Shown piece after piece: positions 35,105 to 43,468 of a stretch of 55,001 nucleotides of DNA. The position numbers and the translations under genes are program-made. The number at the start of each line of letters is the position of its first letter. Within the stretch, counting starts at the first letter, position 1. This DNA is from Poseidonibacter ostreae. GTDB lineage: Bacteria; Campylobacterota; Campylobacteria; Campylobacterales; Arcobacteraceae. The notes below the pieces were generated by a model. That model saw only the letters and a list, made by a program, of their open reading frames with translations. It did not search any database and was not told the origin of the DNA. The stretch covers positions 1 to 55,001 of the forward strand of contig NZ_WFKI01000016.1 in assembly GCF_009208055.1 (NCBI RefSeq), read 5' to 3'.

Positions 35105-36076
35105 TTACTTATAAGTATTTGCGATTTTTTCTGCAGTTTGAATAAGATTTTCTTCCCAGTTCTTTGCTAATGGGTCAATAACATGAACAGAACCATTAAT
35201 ACTATTTGCTATTAGTTTTGCACTTTTTTGTGAAAATTGAGGAGCAACAAACACTATTTTTATATTATGTTCTTTTGCATCTTTTATTAATTCAACTAAC
35301 TCTTTAGGTTTTGGTTCTTTTCCTTGTGATTCAATTGCTACTTGCTCAAGAGAGTATTTTTTAGCAAAATATCCCCAAGATGGATGAAATACCATAAATG
35401 CTTTATTTTTATAAGGATTTAAAATAGTTTCTAATTTTTGATTTAATAAATCTAATTCTTTTATAAACTTTTCATAGTTTTCTTTATAAAAAGATTCATT
35501 ATCATGATCAACTTTTACAAGGGCTTCATAAATATTTTTTGCTTGAATTTTTACTAAAATAGGATCATTCCAAATATGTGGATCTGAAGACTCATGTTCA
35601 TCATGGTCTGCATGCTCATCATGTTCATCATGTTTTTCATGGTCATGATCTTTGTGTTCATCATGCTCGTCATGCTTTTTGTGATCATCATGTTCATCAT
35701 GGTCTGCATGTTCGTCATGGTGTCCTTCATCTTCATGATGTGAATGTTCTGCCATTTCTAATTTTTCTATTCCCATAGAAGTATCAACCATAAGCATATT
35801 TTTATTTGCATTTTTAAACTTTTTAAGCCATGAGTTTTCAAAAGGTACACCAATTGAAAAATAAATACTAGATTGGGCAAGTTTTTTCATTTGTGATGTT
35901 TTTGGTTCATAATTTGCTGGAGAAAAACCTTTTTTAACCATTACATTTACATTTATTTTATCACCTGCAATTTTTTCAACAAAATATTTTTGAGGAACAA
36001 TACTAACAGTCACATCTTTTATTTGTGCACTTAATGATGATATCATTAAAAGGGCAATTACTAATAATCTTTTCAT
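35105..36076 (-). CDS. Zinc-type ABC substrate-binding protein (ZnuA-like)
   Basis: This periplasmic protein (323 aa) has a signal peptide (about residues 1-18, ending L-S-A) and the cluster A-I metal-binding fold. Between about residues 113 and 165 it has a strongly His/Asp/Glu-rich loop built from H-D-E-H and D-H-E-K-H-D units, as in zinc-specific ZnuA. A later F-H-P-S-W-G-Y motif carries a ligand histidine. No ZnuB/ZnuC follows; a NicO-type permease does. Two palindromes upstream (36097-36109, 36143-36155) are likely Zur sites. Confidence 0.92.
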   Translation of the reverse strand: MKRLLVIALLMISSLSAQIKDVTVSIVPQKYFVEKIAGDKINVNVMVKKGFSPANYEPKTSQMKKLAQSSIYFSIGVPFENSWLKKFKNANKNMLMVDTSMGIEKLEMAEHSHHEDEGHHDEHADHDEHDDHKKHDEHDEHKDHDHEKHDEHDEHADHDEHESSDPHIWNDPILVKIQAKNIYEALVKVDHDNESFYKENYEKFIKELDLLNQKLETILNPYKNKAFMVFHPSWGYFAKKYSLEQVAIESQGKEPKPKELVELIKDAKEHNIKIVFVAPQFSQKSAKLIANSINGSVHVIDPLAKNWEENLIQTAEKIANTYK

Positions 36077-36096
36077 TTATTTCCTTTTTTAATACT

Positions 36097-36109
36097 GCAA
36101 CTTAGTTGC
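36097..36109. promoter_or_regulatory. Zur-like operator proximal to the zinc-binding protein gene
   Basis: GCAACTTAGTTGC is symmetric (GCAAC-TTA-GTTGC). It starts 21 nt upstream of the znuA-like start, and an almost identical copy lies 46 nt away beside the Fur-family gene. Confidence 0.7.
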
Positions 36110-36142
36110 GACTATCGAATATTAATGAATTTTTTCTTTAAT

Positions 36143-36155
36143 GCAACTTAGTTGT
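36143..36155. promoter_or_regulatory. Zur-like operator proximal to the Fur-family gene
   Basis: GCAACTTAGTTGT matches the first site in 12 of 13 positions. It lies 37 nt upstream of the Fur-family start, as expected for autoregulation of a divergent pair. Confidence 0.7.
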
Positions 36156-36191
36156 AAATCAATTTTAAAGAAAAATTGATATAATTAACTT

Positions 36192-36560
36192 ATGAATATA
36201 GAAAAAATAATAAATATAAAGAATATAAAGTTAACAACTGCAAGAAAAGCTATATTAGAAATATTAATATCTTCTGATAAACCCTTATCTTATGAAGATA
36301 TAAAAAGTGAATTATCAATGGATAAAGCAACTTTTTATAGAAATATAACAAAATTTGAAGAAGAAAATATAATAAACTCTTTTGAATCAAATGATAAAAA
36401 AAGATATTTTGAAATTCAAAAAACAAAACACTCTCATTTTATTTGTACAGATTGTTCAAAAATAGAGTGTATTCATGAAAAGCTTAATTTAAATCTGCCT
36501 ACGTATCAAGTAGATAACATAATAATAAAAGGCATTTGCCCTAATTGCTTAAACGCATAA
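36192..36560 (+). CDS. Fur-family metalloregulator, probably Zur
   Basis: This regulator (122 aa) has the Fur winged helix (about residues 10-75, with D-K-A-T-F-Y-R-N) and a C-terminal dimer domain. It has the structural zinc site C-T-D-C near residue 92 and C-P-N-C near 117. Divergence from a ZnuA-like gene over shared palindromes suggests zinc sensing (Zur). At 122 aa it is on the short side for Fur. The gene is followed 25 nt later by nhaA, which may be cotranscribed. Confidence 0.88.
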   Translation: MNIEKIINIKNIKLTTARKAILEILISSDKPLSYEDIKSELSMDKATFYRNITKFEEENIINSFESNDKKRYFEIQKTKHSHFICTDCSKIECIHEKLNLNLPTYQVDNIIIKGICPNCLNA

Positions 36561-36585
36561 AACTATAAAATATAAGGATAAAAAT

Positions 36586-37866
36586 ATGATAAAAAATCTG
36601 GTTGCATTAAATCAGTTTATAAATAAAGAAGCCCTAAGTGGTATATTACTTTTTGTAGCAACAGTTGCAGCTGTAATTGTTGCAAATTCAAGTTTTGGTC
36701 AAGAGTACTACGATTTATGGCATTTACCTCTTGGAATAAATATTGGAGATATTTCAGTATCCATGACCTTAACGTATTGGATTGATGATGGGTTAATGGC
36801 CCTATTCTTTCTAATGGTTGGCCTTGAAATAAAAAGAGAAATGATGATAGGAGAATTGTCAAGTGTTGCAAAAGCTTCCTTTCCTATTGTTGCAGCAATC
36901 GGTGGTATGGTAATTCCAGCACTTGTTTATGTAGCTTTCAATCCAGATAATCCTCTAGGTTTTGGTATTCCAATGGCAACAGATATTGCTTTTGCACTTG
37001 GTATTTTAATGCTTCTAGGAACTAGGGTAAATCCTGCATTAAAACTGTTTTTAGTTGCACTTGCAGTTGTTGATGATTTAGGTGCAGTTTTAGTTGTTGC
37101 TACTGTTTATACAAGTGATATCCAATCACAATACTTTTTACATGCAGCAATTATTTATGCAGTGATTTGGGGATTAAATATAAAAGGTGTTACAAAACTT
37201 TTACCTTATTTAATATTAGGTATTGCATTATGGGTATATATTCATGCTATTGGTATTCATGCAACAATTGCAGGTGTTTTATTAGCTTTTGCAATTCCTA
37301 TTAAATCAAAACTAGATGAAAGAAAGTTTATAAAAGAATCAAAAAAAGATTTAGAAGACTTTGAAAAACATATAGATGAGATTCCTATGTTAAACCATGA
37401 TCAAATTGATTCACTAGAAAATATTGGATATAACTATGATAAAGTTCAAAATCCACTTGTAAGATTAGAACATCAACTTCATGGTCTTTCAGCATTTTTT
37501 ATTATGCCTTTATTTGCATTTTCAAATGCAGGTGTTTTAATTGACTTCTCAACAGTAAATGCAAACTTAATGATAGTTTTAGGAGTTGTATTTGGTTTAG
37601 TAGTTGGTAAACCTATTGGTATTTTTGGATTTACATATCTAGCAACAAAACTTAATATTGTTAAAAAACCAGAAAATATTTCATGGTCTGAAGTTCTTGC
37701 AGTTGGGTTCTTAGGTGGTATTGGATTTACTATGTCTATATTTATTACTCACCTTGCATTCTTAGATGAATCGATAATTGCAGCAGTTAAACTTGGAGTT
37801 TTTGCAGCATCATTTATAGCAGCAGTAATTGGTGTAATTTTAATACTAAGAGCAAAGAAAGCATAG
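36586..37866 (+). CDS. nhaA: Na+/H+ antiporter NhaA
   Basis: NhaA (426 aa) exchanges two protons for one sodium ion and keeps internal pH and salt in balance. The paired transport aspartates are present in V-V-D-D-L-G-A-V (near residue 163). An earlier A-T-D-I-A-F-A-L-G motif and twelve expected helices also fit. A longer cytoplasmic loop (about residues 245-285) interrupts the usual NhaA layout. It starts 25 nt after the Fur-family gene and ends at a strong terminator. Confidence 0.95.
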   Translation: MIKNLVALNQFINKEALSGILLFVATVAAVIVANSSFGQEYYDLWHLPLGINIGDISVSMTLTYWIDDGLMALFFLMVGLEIKREMMIGELSSVAKASFPIVAAIGGMVIPALVYVAFNPDNPLGFGIPMATDIAFALGILMLLGTRVNPALKLFLVALAVVDDLGAVLVVATVYTSDIQSQYFLHAAIIYAVIWGLNIKGVTKLLPYLILGIALWVYIHAIGIHATIAGVLLAFAIPIKSKLDERKFIKESKKDLEDFEKHIDEIPMLNHDQIDSLENIGYNYDKVQNPLVRLEHQLHGLSAFFIMPLFAFSNAGVLIDFSTVNANLMIVLGVVFGLVVGKPIGIFGFTYLATKLNIVKKPENISWSEVLAVGFLGGIGFTMSIFITHLAFLDESIIAAVKLGVFAASFIAAVIGVILILRAKKA

Positions 37867-37883
37867 TTAGTCCCCTCTTTTTT

Positions 37884-37926
37884 AGAACAAAATTGTAAAT
37901 AGCAATTTTGTTCTATTTTCATTTTT
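37884..37926 (+). terminator. Strong terminator of nhaA
   Basis: A perfect 12-bp stem (AGAACAAAATTG with its complement) encloses a 7-nt loop (37884-37914). It is followed by a T-rich run. Confidence 0.8.
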
Positions 37927-37946
37927 TAATTTAGCTATAATTATTT

Positions 37947-38738
37947 ATGTCAAAATTATTATTAAACACACTTTTTGAAAATGTTAGATATTCAACTGCA
38001 GATTTTACTAAGCACTATCATGATACATATACAATAGGATTGACGTATAATGGTGTTTTAAAGTCTTATAATTCTTATGAAAGTTATGAATCGTATGAAT
38101 ACTCAGTAAGAATAAATAATCCAGGTGAAGTACATGCTGGAAAATCAAAAGAGTGGTCTCATGTAAATTTTTATCCAACTGTTGAAGTTATGACAAACTT
38201 ATATGAACAAATATTTCATGATAGAAAAACTCCATTTTTCAAAAGACATATTATTGAAGATAAAATACTATTTACAAAGTTACATCATTTTTTTGATTCA
38301 TATTTTAAAAATGAAGATGAAATTTTAATAGAATCAAATCTAATTGATGCCTTATCTCATCTAATTTTGAACTCAACAATTTATACAAAGAAATATAATG
38401 ATATATTTGAGGATAAAAAAATTATCAAAAATACCTATGAATTTATAAATGATTCTATTGATACAAACTTTACTTTAGAGACTTTAGCTTCAAATGTAAA
38501 CCTTAGTAAGTTTCACTTTTTAAGACTTTTTAAAAAAGATTTTGGATTAACTCCTCATGCTTTTATTATAAATGAAAGATTAAATCGTGCAAATAATTTA
38601 ATACAAAATGGTCACTCAATAAGTTCTGCAAGTGTTCAAGTTGGTTTTAATGACCAGTCTCACTTTACAAGAAACTTTAAAAAGTATTTTGGTTACACAC
38701 CATCATATTTACAAAAAAATAGCAATATTATTCTATAA
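37947..38738 (+). CDS. AraC-family transcriptional regulator
   Basis: This regulator (263 aa) has a cupin-like N-terminal ligand domain and two C-terminal AraC helix-turn-helix units. The first contains L-A-S-N-V-N-L-S-K-F-H-F-L-R-L-F-K-K; the second has A-S-V-Q-V-G-F-N-D-Q-S-H-F-T-R-N-F-K-K. AraC proteins beside DMT exporters often switch them on, so the next gene is a likely target. It has no clear ribosome-binding site. Confidence 0.92.
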   Translation: MSKLLLNTLFENVRYSTADFTKHYHDTYTIGLTYNGVLKSYNSYESYESYEYSVRINNPGEVHAGKSKEWSHVNFYPTVEVMTNLYEQIFHDRKTPFFKRHIIEDKILFTKLHHFFDSYFKNEDEILIESNLIDALSHLILNSTIYTKKYNDIFEDKKIIKNTYEFINDSIDTNFTLETLASNVNLSKFHFLRLFKKDFGLTPHAFIINERLNRANNLIQNGHSISSASVQVGFNDQSHFTRNFKKYFGYTPSYLQKNSNIIL

Positions 38739-38798
38739 ATAATTTTTAATTTCTACTATACTTCTTCATAAATAAAAAACTATAGATAAAAGAGTAAA

Positions 38799-39701
38799 AT
38801 GACACAAGCAAATAAAAATATATTCTATATTTTAATGATTTTAGCAATGGCTGGATGGGGTGCATCTTGGGTTAATGCAAAAGTATTAAGCTCTTATGTA
38901 AATGAATATGAAATGATATTTTTAAGAAATTTTTTCACAATTATAACTTTAGCACCAGTTTTAATAATCACAAAAAAATACTTTTATATAAATAGACATA
39001 GTTTACTTTTAGCTATCTTAGCATCTGTTATTATGATTGTGTATTTAAAGTGCTATTTTTTAGGAACAATGCACGGAACTGCATCACTGGGGGGTGCTTT
39101 AGTAACTACACTAATTCCTATAAATACTTTTATATTTATGGCTTTATTCTTTGGTAAAAAAATACTTAAAAAAGATATCTTTGCACTTATCATTGGAGCT
39201 GTTGGAGTTCTTACAATGCTTAATATTTGGTCTTTTTCATATGAACAAGTATTTTCAACACAAAATATGTACTTTTTAGGTGCAAGTATTTTATGGCCTG
39301 CTTTAACAATAACAAGTTCAAAGATAACAAAAACTTCTCCAATGGTTTTTACTTTATATATGTATATTATAAGTACTATTTTAGTATCAATATTTTTTGT
39401 AGATTTTAGTGCAGTAAATTATGAAGCTTTTGATTCTATTTTTTGGATAAACCTTTTAATTTTATCAGTAGTTTCTACAACTTTTGCAACTACTATATAC
39501 TTTATTGGTATAGAAAAGCTAGGAACAAATGAAGTAAGTTCTTTTATCTTTTTAGTTCCTTTTTTTGCAATTATTTTAAGTATTATTTTTCTAAAAGAAG
39601 AGATACATATTACAACAATAATTGGTGTAATACTAACAATTTTTGCAGTTAAGATATTAAATAATATTACTATATTTAAAAAGAAGAAAGTTGAGCAATA
39701 A
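38799..39701 (+). CDS. DMT-superfamily (EamA) transporter
   Basis: This inner-membrane transporter (300 aa) has about ten helices in two EamA repeats and the usual W-G-A-S-W near its start. It follows an AraC-type regulator by 60 nt and overlaps the start of an amino-acid permease by 11 nt. The pair may handle export and uptake of related amino acids; this is inference from context. Confidence 0.88.
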   Translation: MTQANKNIFYILMILAMAGWGASWVNAKVLSSYVNEYEMIFLRNFFTIITLAPVLIITKKYFYINRHSLLLAILASVIMIVYLKCYFLGTMHGTASLGGALVTTLIPINTFIFMALFFGKKILKKDIFALIIGAVGVLTMLNIWSFSYEQVFSTQNMYFLGASILWPALTITSSKITKTSPMVFTLYMYIISTILVSIFFVDFSAVNYEAFDSIFWINLLILSVVSTTFATTIYFIGIEKLGTNEVSSFIFLVPFFAIILSIIFLKEEIHITTIIGVILTIFAVKILNNITIFKKKKVEQ

Positions 39702-40911
39702 TATTACAAATAATCAAAGTAAAAAACTAAATACCTTAACACTATCAGGTTTAATAATCGGTCCTATTTTAGGTTCAGGTCTAATTTTACTTCCTCCACT
39801 TTTATATAATATGGTTGGAAACTTCTCACTTATTGTTTGGGCAATTATATTAGTTTTAGGTTTTATTTTTGCTCTTATTTTTGGAAAACTTGCTATTTTA
39901 TATCCAGGTGATGGAGGGGTATCACTTGCAACTAAAGAAGCCATGGGAAAAAAGTATCAACTTCTTACATCTTTTTATTTAATCTGTGCTGTTTTCTTTG
40001 GACCTGTTGCTGTTTTAATTATTGCAGCACAATTTATACAGCCTTACTTTCCAAATATTCCACTAGAAATTTTAGGTTTTTTAACTTATATAATTACTTA
40101 TATTTTACTTTTAACAAAGATTGATTTTCTTGGAAAACTTATGCTAATAGTAAGTTCTGCTATTACACTTATATTTTTAATCTCAAGTATAAACATAATT
40201 TTAAATATAAATGAGTTTCATTTCAACTTACCAACTATATCAATACAAGAGTTTGGTCACTCTTTAATAATTGTATTTTGGTCTATTGTTGGCTGGGAAG
40301 TTATAGGAAACTATTCAAAAGAAGTAAAAGAGACTAAAACACTTACAAATGCTGTTAAATTATCTGCAATCATAATATCATTAGTTTATATTCTTACAAC
40401 ACTTGCAATTTGTTTTGGAGAGTTTACTAAAGATGAAGAGTTTAAACTTGTCTGGATAATAGAGCCTATTTTTAAAGAGTTTTCAAATGTAATCTTAGCA
40501 AGTGTTTCTACTATACTTTGCGTTGGGACTTTAATACTTTTTGTAGGTGGAGTAGCAAGACTTATATCATCTTTAAAACTTAACTCTTATACATCAAAAC
40601 ATTTAAAAAACAATACTCCAATTGGTGCATTAAATTTTTTATCAATGATATATATTATTACTCTTATACTAGTATATTTTGATTTTTTAAGTTTAGAAAA
40701 TTTAGTTGCTTTTGCAGATGGATTCTTTATAGCAAATGCAATAATTGGTTTAATTACAGCAATTATTCTTTTTGATAAAGGCTTTTTAAAAACTTCTGCT
40801 ATTATTTTGACTTTTCTTTTTGGAGTTATTTTACTCTTTTCAAATATATTTATTTTATGTGTTATTATTGCACTATTTGTATTTACTTATCTGAAGAAAT
40901 CTTATAATTAA
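39691..40911 (+). CDS. APC-family amino-acid permease
   Basis: This permease (406 aa) has about twelve helices and the APC G-P-I-L-G-S-G-L-I motif in the first helix. The start is taken as TTG at 39691, overlapping the transporter gene by 11 nt and giving M-S-N-N-I-T; no ATG is better placed. It should move amino acids with a cation or by exchange. Its 3' end overlaps the convergent NosD-like gene by 29 nt. Confidence 0.85.
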   Translation: MSNNITNNQSKKLNTLTLSGLIIGPILGSGLILLPPLLYNMVGNFSLIVWAIILVLGFIFALIFGKLAILYPGDGGVSLATKEAMGKKYQLLTSFYLICAVFFGPVAVLIIAAQFIQPYFPNIPLEILGFLTYIITYILLLTKIDFLGKLMLIVSSAITLIFLISSINIILNINEFHFNLPTISIQEFGHSLIIVFWSIVGWEVIGNYSKEVKETKTLTNAVKLSAIIISLVYILTTLAICFGEFTKDEEFKLVWIIEPIFKEFSNVILASVSTILCVGTLILFVGGVARLISSLKLNSYTSKHLKNNTPIGALNFLSMIYIITLILVYFDFLSLENLVAFADGFFIANAIIGLITAIILFDKGFLKTSAIILTFLFGVILLFSNIFILCVIIALFVFTYLKKSYN

Positions 40912-42112
40912 AAATAGGTTTTTTATCTTCAATTAAAAAAACTGGCTCAACAAATGGAGCCATTTTTAAAATAAAATTTAGTATTGATAAAATAGGTGAA
41001 CCATAGAAAAACTTTACTTCAGGATTTTTAATCCAAATTTGGTCTATATATAAATACTTTTTATATGAGCTATCTCCTATATTATCTTTATTAAAATCAA
41101 AGCCCTCATAATCATCCCAATAGTTTCCCTCAATTTCATTTGTATTCATTCTTCCTTTATAACTTTCAGTCATAATATTATCCATATTCCCAAGTAAGAT
41201 ATTTCTTTTAATTACATTTCTTAAACTAAAGCCTCTAAAATCAAAACCTCTAGTACTATACATAATTTGATTATCATAAATCCAGTTTTTTAACCCTTGT
41301 TTCATAGGAGAGTTGTCAATATAAAAAGCTTGATTACACATACCCATATAGTTATATTCAACTGTAGTATTTGAAGCTCCTTTTAATAATATTCCCATAC
41401 TTGTAGCAGAACCTAATGAGCCTTTTATTGTATTTTTTGAAACATAAGAACCTTTACTTGCTTGTAAAAAAATTCCAACAGAACTATTTATAATTTCATT
41501 ATTTTTTATAGTTGTATTATTTGAATGAGAGCTAAGAACTGAATATCTACAATCTTTCATTTTATTATTTGATACTTCATTATCTTTTGATTGCATTAAG
41601 ACTATATCTCTCACATTTGTAAAAGAGTTATTTAATATTTTATTGTTTTTAGAAAACCAAAGTCTAACTCCATCACCTCTTAAATCAATATTTGGATCAT
41701 CTGAGGATATTTTATTTCCTTGAATTATTGAATCACTTACATAATCTAAAAAAATTCCAATATGAGATTTTTTAATAGTCAAATTTTTTAATTCAATATT
41801 TGAAGAGTTATTTACAAGAATTGCAGCATCTAAAGTATCCCTTCTTTTCCCACTATTTATTACTTCTAAATTTTCAAGTTTTACGTTTGATGAAGTAATT
41901 GTAATAACATTAGAGTTTTGCTCTCCTTGAATAACTACACCCTTTTCTTTTCCTATTAAAGTAAGTGGTTTTGAAATTGTAATATTTCCAAAATAAGTAC
42001 CTTTTGGAAGTTTCAAAACTGAATAAGCAGGTGCTTTATTAATAGTGTCTTGAAGTAGATTCGCATAAATATTTGATAAGAAAATAGATAAAATAAGTAT
42101 AATTTTAAGCAA
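40883..42112 (-). CDS. NosD-like right-handed beta-helix periplasmic protein
   Basis: This protein (409 aa) has a signal peptide ending about Y-A-N and a long parallel beta-helix of N/S/G-rich repeats. The C-terminal NosD signature G-N-Y-W-D-D-Y-E-G-F-D is followed by D-N-I-G-D. NosD normally helps insert copper into nitrous oxide reductase. None of nosZ, nosF or nosY is in this window, so the gene is separated from its usual partners or has another role. Confidence 0.82.
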   Translation of the reverse strand: MLKIILILSIFLSNIYANLLQDTINKAPAYSVLKLPKGTYFGNITISKPLTLIGKEKGVVIQGEQNSNVITITSSNVKLENLEVINSGKRRDTLDAAILVNNSSNIELKNLTIKKSHIGIFLDYVSDSIIQGNKISSDDPNIDLRGDGVRLWFSKNNKILNNSFTNVRDIVLMQSKDNEVSNNKMKDCRYSVLSSHSNNTTIKNNEIINSSVGIFLQASKGSYVSKNTIKGSLGSATSMGILLKGASNTTVEYNYMGMCNQAFYIDNSPMKQGLKNWIYDNQIMYSTRGFDFRGFSLRNVIKRNILLGNMDNIMTESYKGRMNTNEIEGNYWDDYEGFDFNKDNIGDSSYKKYLYIDQIWIKNPEVKFFYGSPILSILNFILKMAPFVEPVFLIEDKKPIFNYKISSDK

Positions 42113-42126
42113 AGAACCTTCTTTAT

Positions 42127-42165
42127 TTAAAGTTGTAATAGTAAATAATTATATTACAACTTTAA
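42127..42165 (-). terminator. Terminator of the symporter (efflux) operon
   Basis: TTAAAGTTGTAATA (42127-42140) pairs perfectly with TATTACAACTTTAA (42152-42165), a 14-bp stem. It lies 26 nt beyond the symporter stop and is followed by a T-run on the minus strand. Confidence 0.75.
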
Positions 42166-42190
42166 GTAAAAAAAATTGATATATGACAGT

Positions 42191-43468
42191 TTAAGATTCG
42201 CTAAGACTACTAGTTTGAGAAAATGAGGTAAATCTTTTCATTACTAAAGTAGCAGTTAAATCACCTGTAACATTTATAGTTGTTCTACACATATCAAGTA
42301 TTCTATCAACTCCAAGTATTAAAGCAATTCCCTCAACAGGAACTCCAATACCTTGAAGAATTGTTGCAAGTATTACAATACCAACTCCTGGAGTACTAGG
42401 AGCTCCAATTGAAGCTCCTACAGTTGTTAATGCTAAGATTACAATCTCAACTAATGATAAATCAATACCAAAAAGTTGAGTTAAAAAAATAGCTGCAATT
42501 ACTTGGTATATTGCTGTTCCATCCATATTAATAGTCGCACCCAAAGGTATTACAAATTTTGAAATAGGAGTTGGAATATGTAGTTTATCTTCTGCTGTTT
42601 TCATAGATAATGGCATAACAGCAGCTGAACTTGATGTAGAAAAAGCCATAAGTTGAACTTCTCTTATATCTCTTAAAAAATCTAGTGGTTTTACTCTTCC
42701 AATAAAATATGCAATACATAAATAAAAACATAAAAGAGTAAAAAGTCCTAATAAAACAGTTATTATATACATAGACATTGAAGAGATTGCATCAAAACCA
42801 ATTTTAATTGTAATACTACATAAAAGCCCAAATACCGCATAAGGTGCAAGTTTCATTGCCCATTCTACTACTTTCATAGAAAAAGCCTGAAAAGACCTTG
42901 CTAAATCTTTCATAGGTTGTGCATCTTCTTTATCCATATTCATTAAAGCAACCCCAACAAAAATTGCTAAAATTACAAAGGCTAAGATATTTCCATCTAA
43001 CTCTGATTGTGCTGTATTTACAGGAATTAAGCCTACAATCATATCGGGAATAGAAATAGTTTGAAGAGGAACTACTTCTTTTGCAATTGTTACACCAGAG
43101 CTTATACTATTTATAATATCACTTGAAACAAAGTTTCCAGGTTGTATTGCAAAAGCAATAAAAATACCAACACTTACTGCAACTATTGTAGTAAATACAA
43201 AATATGGAGCTATTATAATTCCTAAACTTTTTAAAGTTTCAGTATTATTTGCACTTGTAATTCCTAAAATAATTGAACTCATAACTAAAGGAATAACTAC
43301 CATTTTTATAAGTGCTAAAAAAATATTACCAGCAAGTGCAACCCAAGGTGCAATTGCAAGAGCAATATCTTCTGGAACTAAAGCAAAGGCACTTGGAGAT
43401 AAAATCAATCCAACTACAACACCTAAAACCATTCCTATTAAAACTTGAATCCAAAGTTTATTTAACAT
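42191..43468 (-). CDS. Dicarboxylate/amino acid:cation symporter (DAACS)
   Basis: This symporter (about 425 aa) is of the GltP/DctA family. The Ser-rich re-entrant loop S-T-S-S-S-A-A-V-M-P, the motif N-M-D-G-T-A and the second loop with G-A-P-S-T-P-G-V-G are all present. It should take up glutamate, aspartate or dicarboxylates with Na+ or H+. The frame is open from a TTG at 43474, but AAGG precedes the ATG at 43468. Its start lies inside the end of the RND pump gene, so the two are co-translated. Confidence 0.92.
   Translation of the reverse strand: MLNKLWIQVLIGMVLGVVVGLILSPSAFALVPEDIALAIAPWVALAGNIFLALIKMVVIPLVMSSIILGITSANNTETLKSLGIIIAPYFVFTTIVAVSVGIFIAFAIQPGNFVSSDIINSISSGVTIAKEVVPLQTISIPDMIVGLIPVNTAQSELDGNILAFVILAIFVGVALMNMDKEDAQPMKDLARSFQAFSMKVVEWAMKLAPYAVFGLLCSITIKIGFDAISSMSMYIITVLLGLFTLLCFYLCIAYFIGRVKPLDFLRDIREVQLMAFSTSSSAAVMPLSMKTAEDKLHIPTPISKFVIPLGATINMDGTAIYQVIAAIFLTQLFGIDLSLVEIVILALTTVGASIGAPSTPGVGIVILATILQGIGVPVEGIALILGVDRILDMCRTTINVTGDLTATLVMKRFTSFSQTSSLSES

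Noticed and set aside
35590..35740. Short tandem DNA repeats that could look like a CRISPR array
   Set aside because: The repeats are degenerate codon-level copies within the His-rich loop of the ZnuA-like gene; there are no unique spacers of equal length.
35578..35778. His-rich open frame on the plus strand inside the zinc-binding protein gene
   Set aside because: It is the antisense reading of the H-D-E-H repeat region; the real gene on the minus strand fully explains it.
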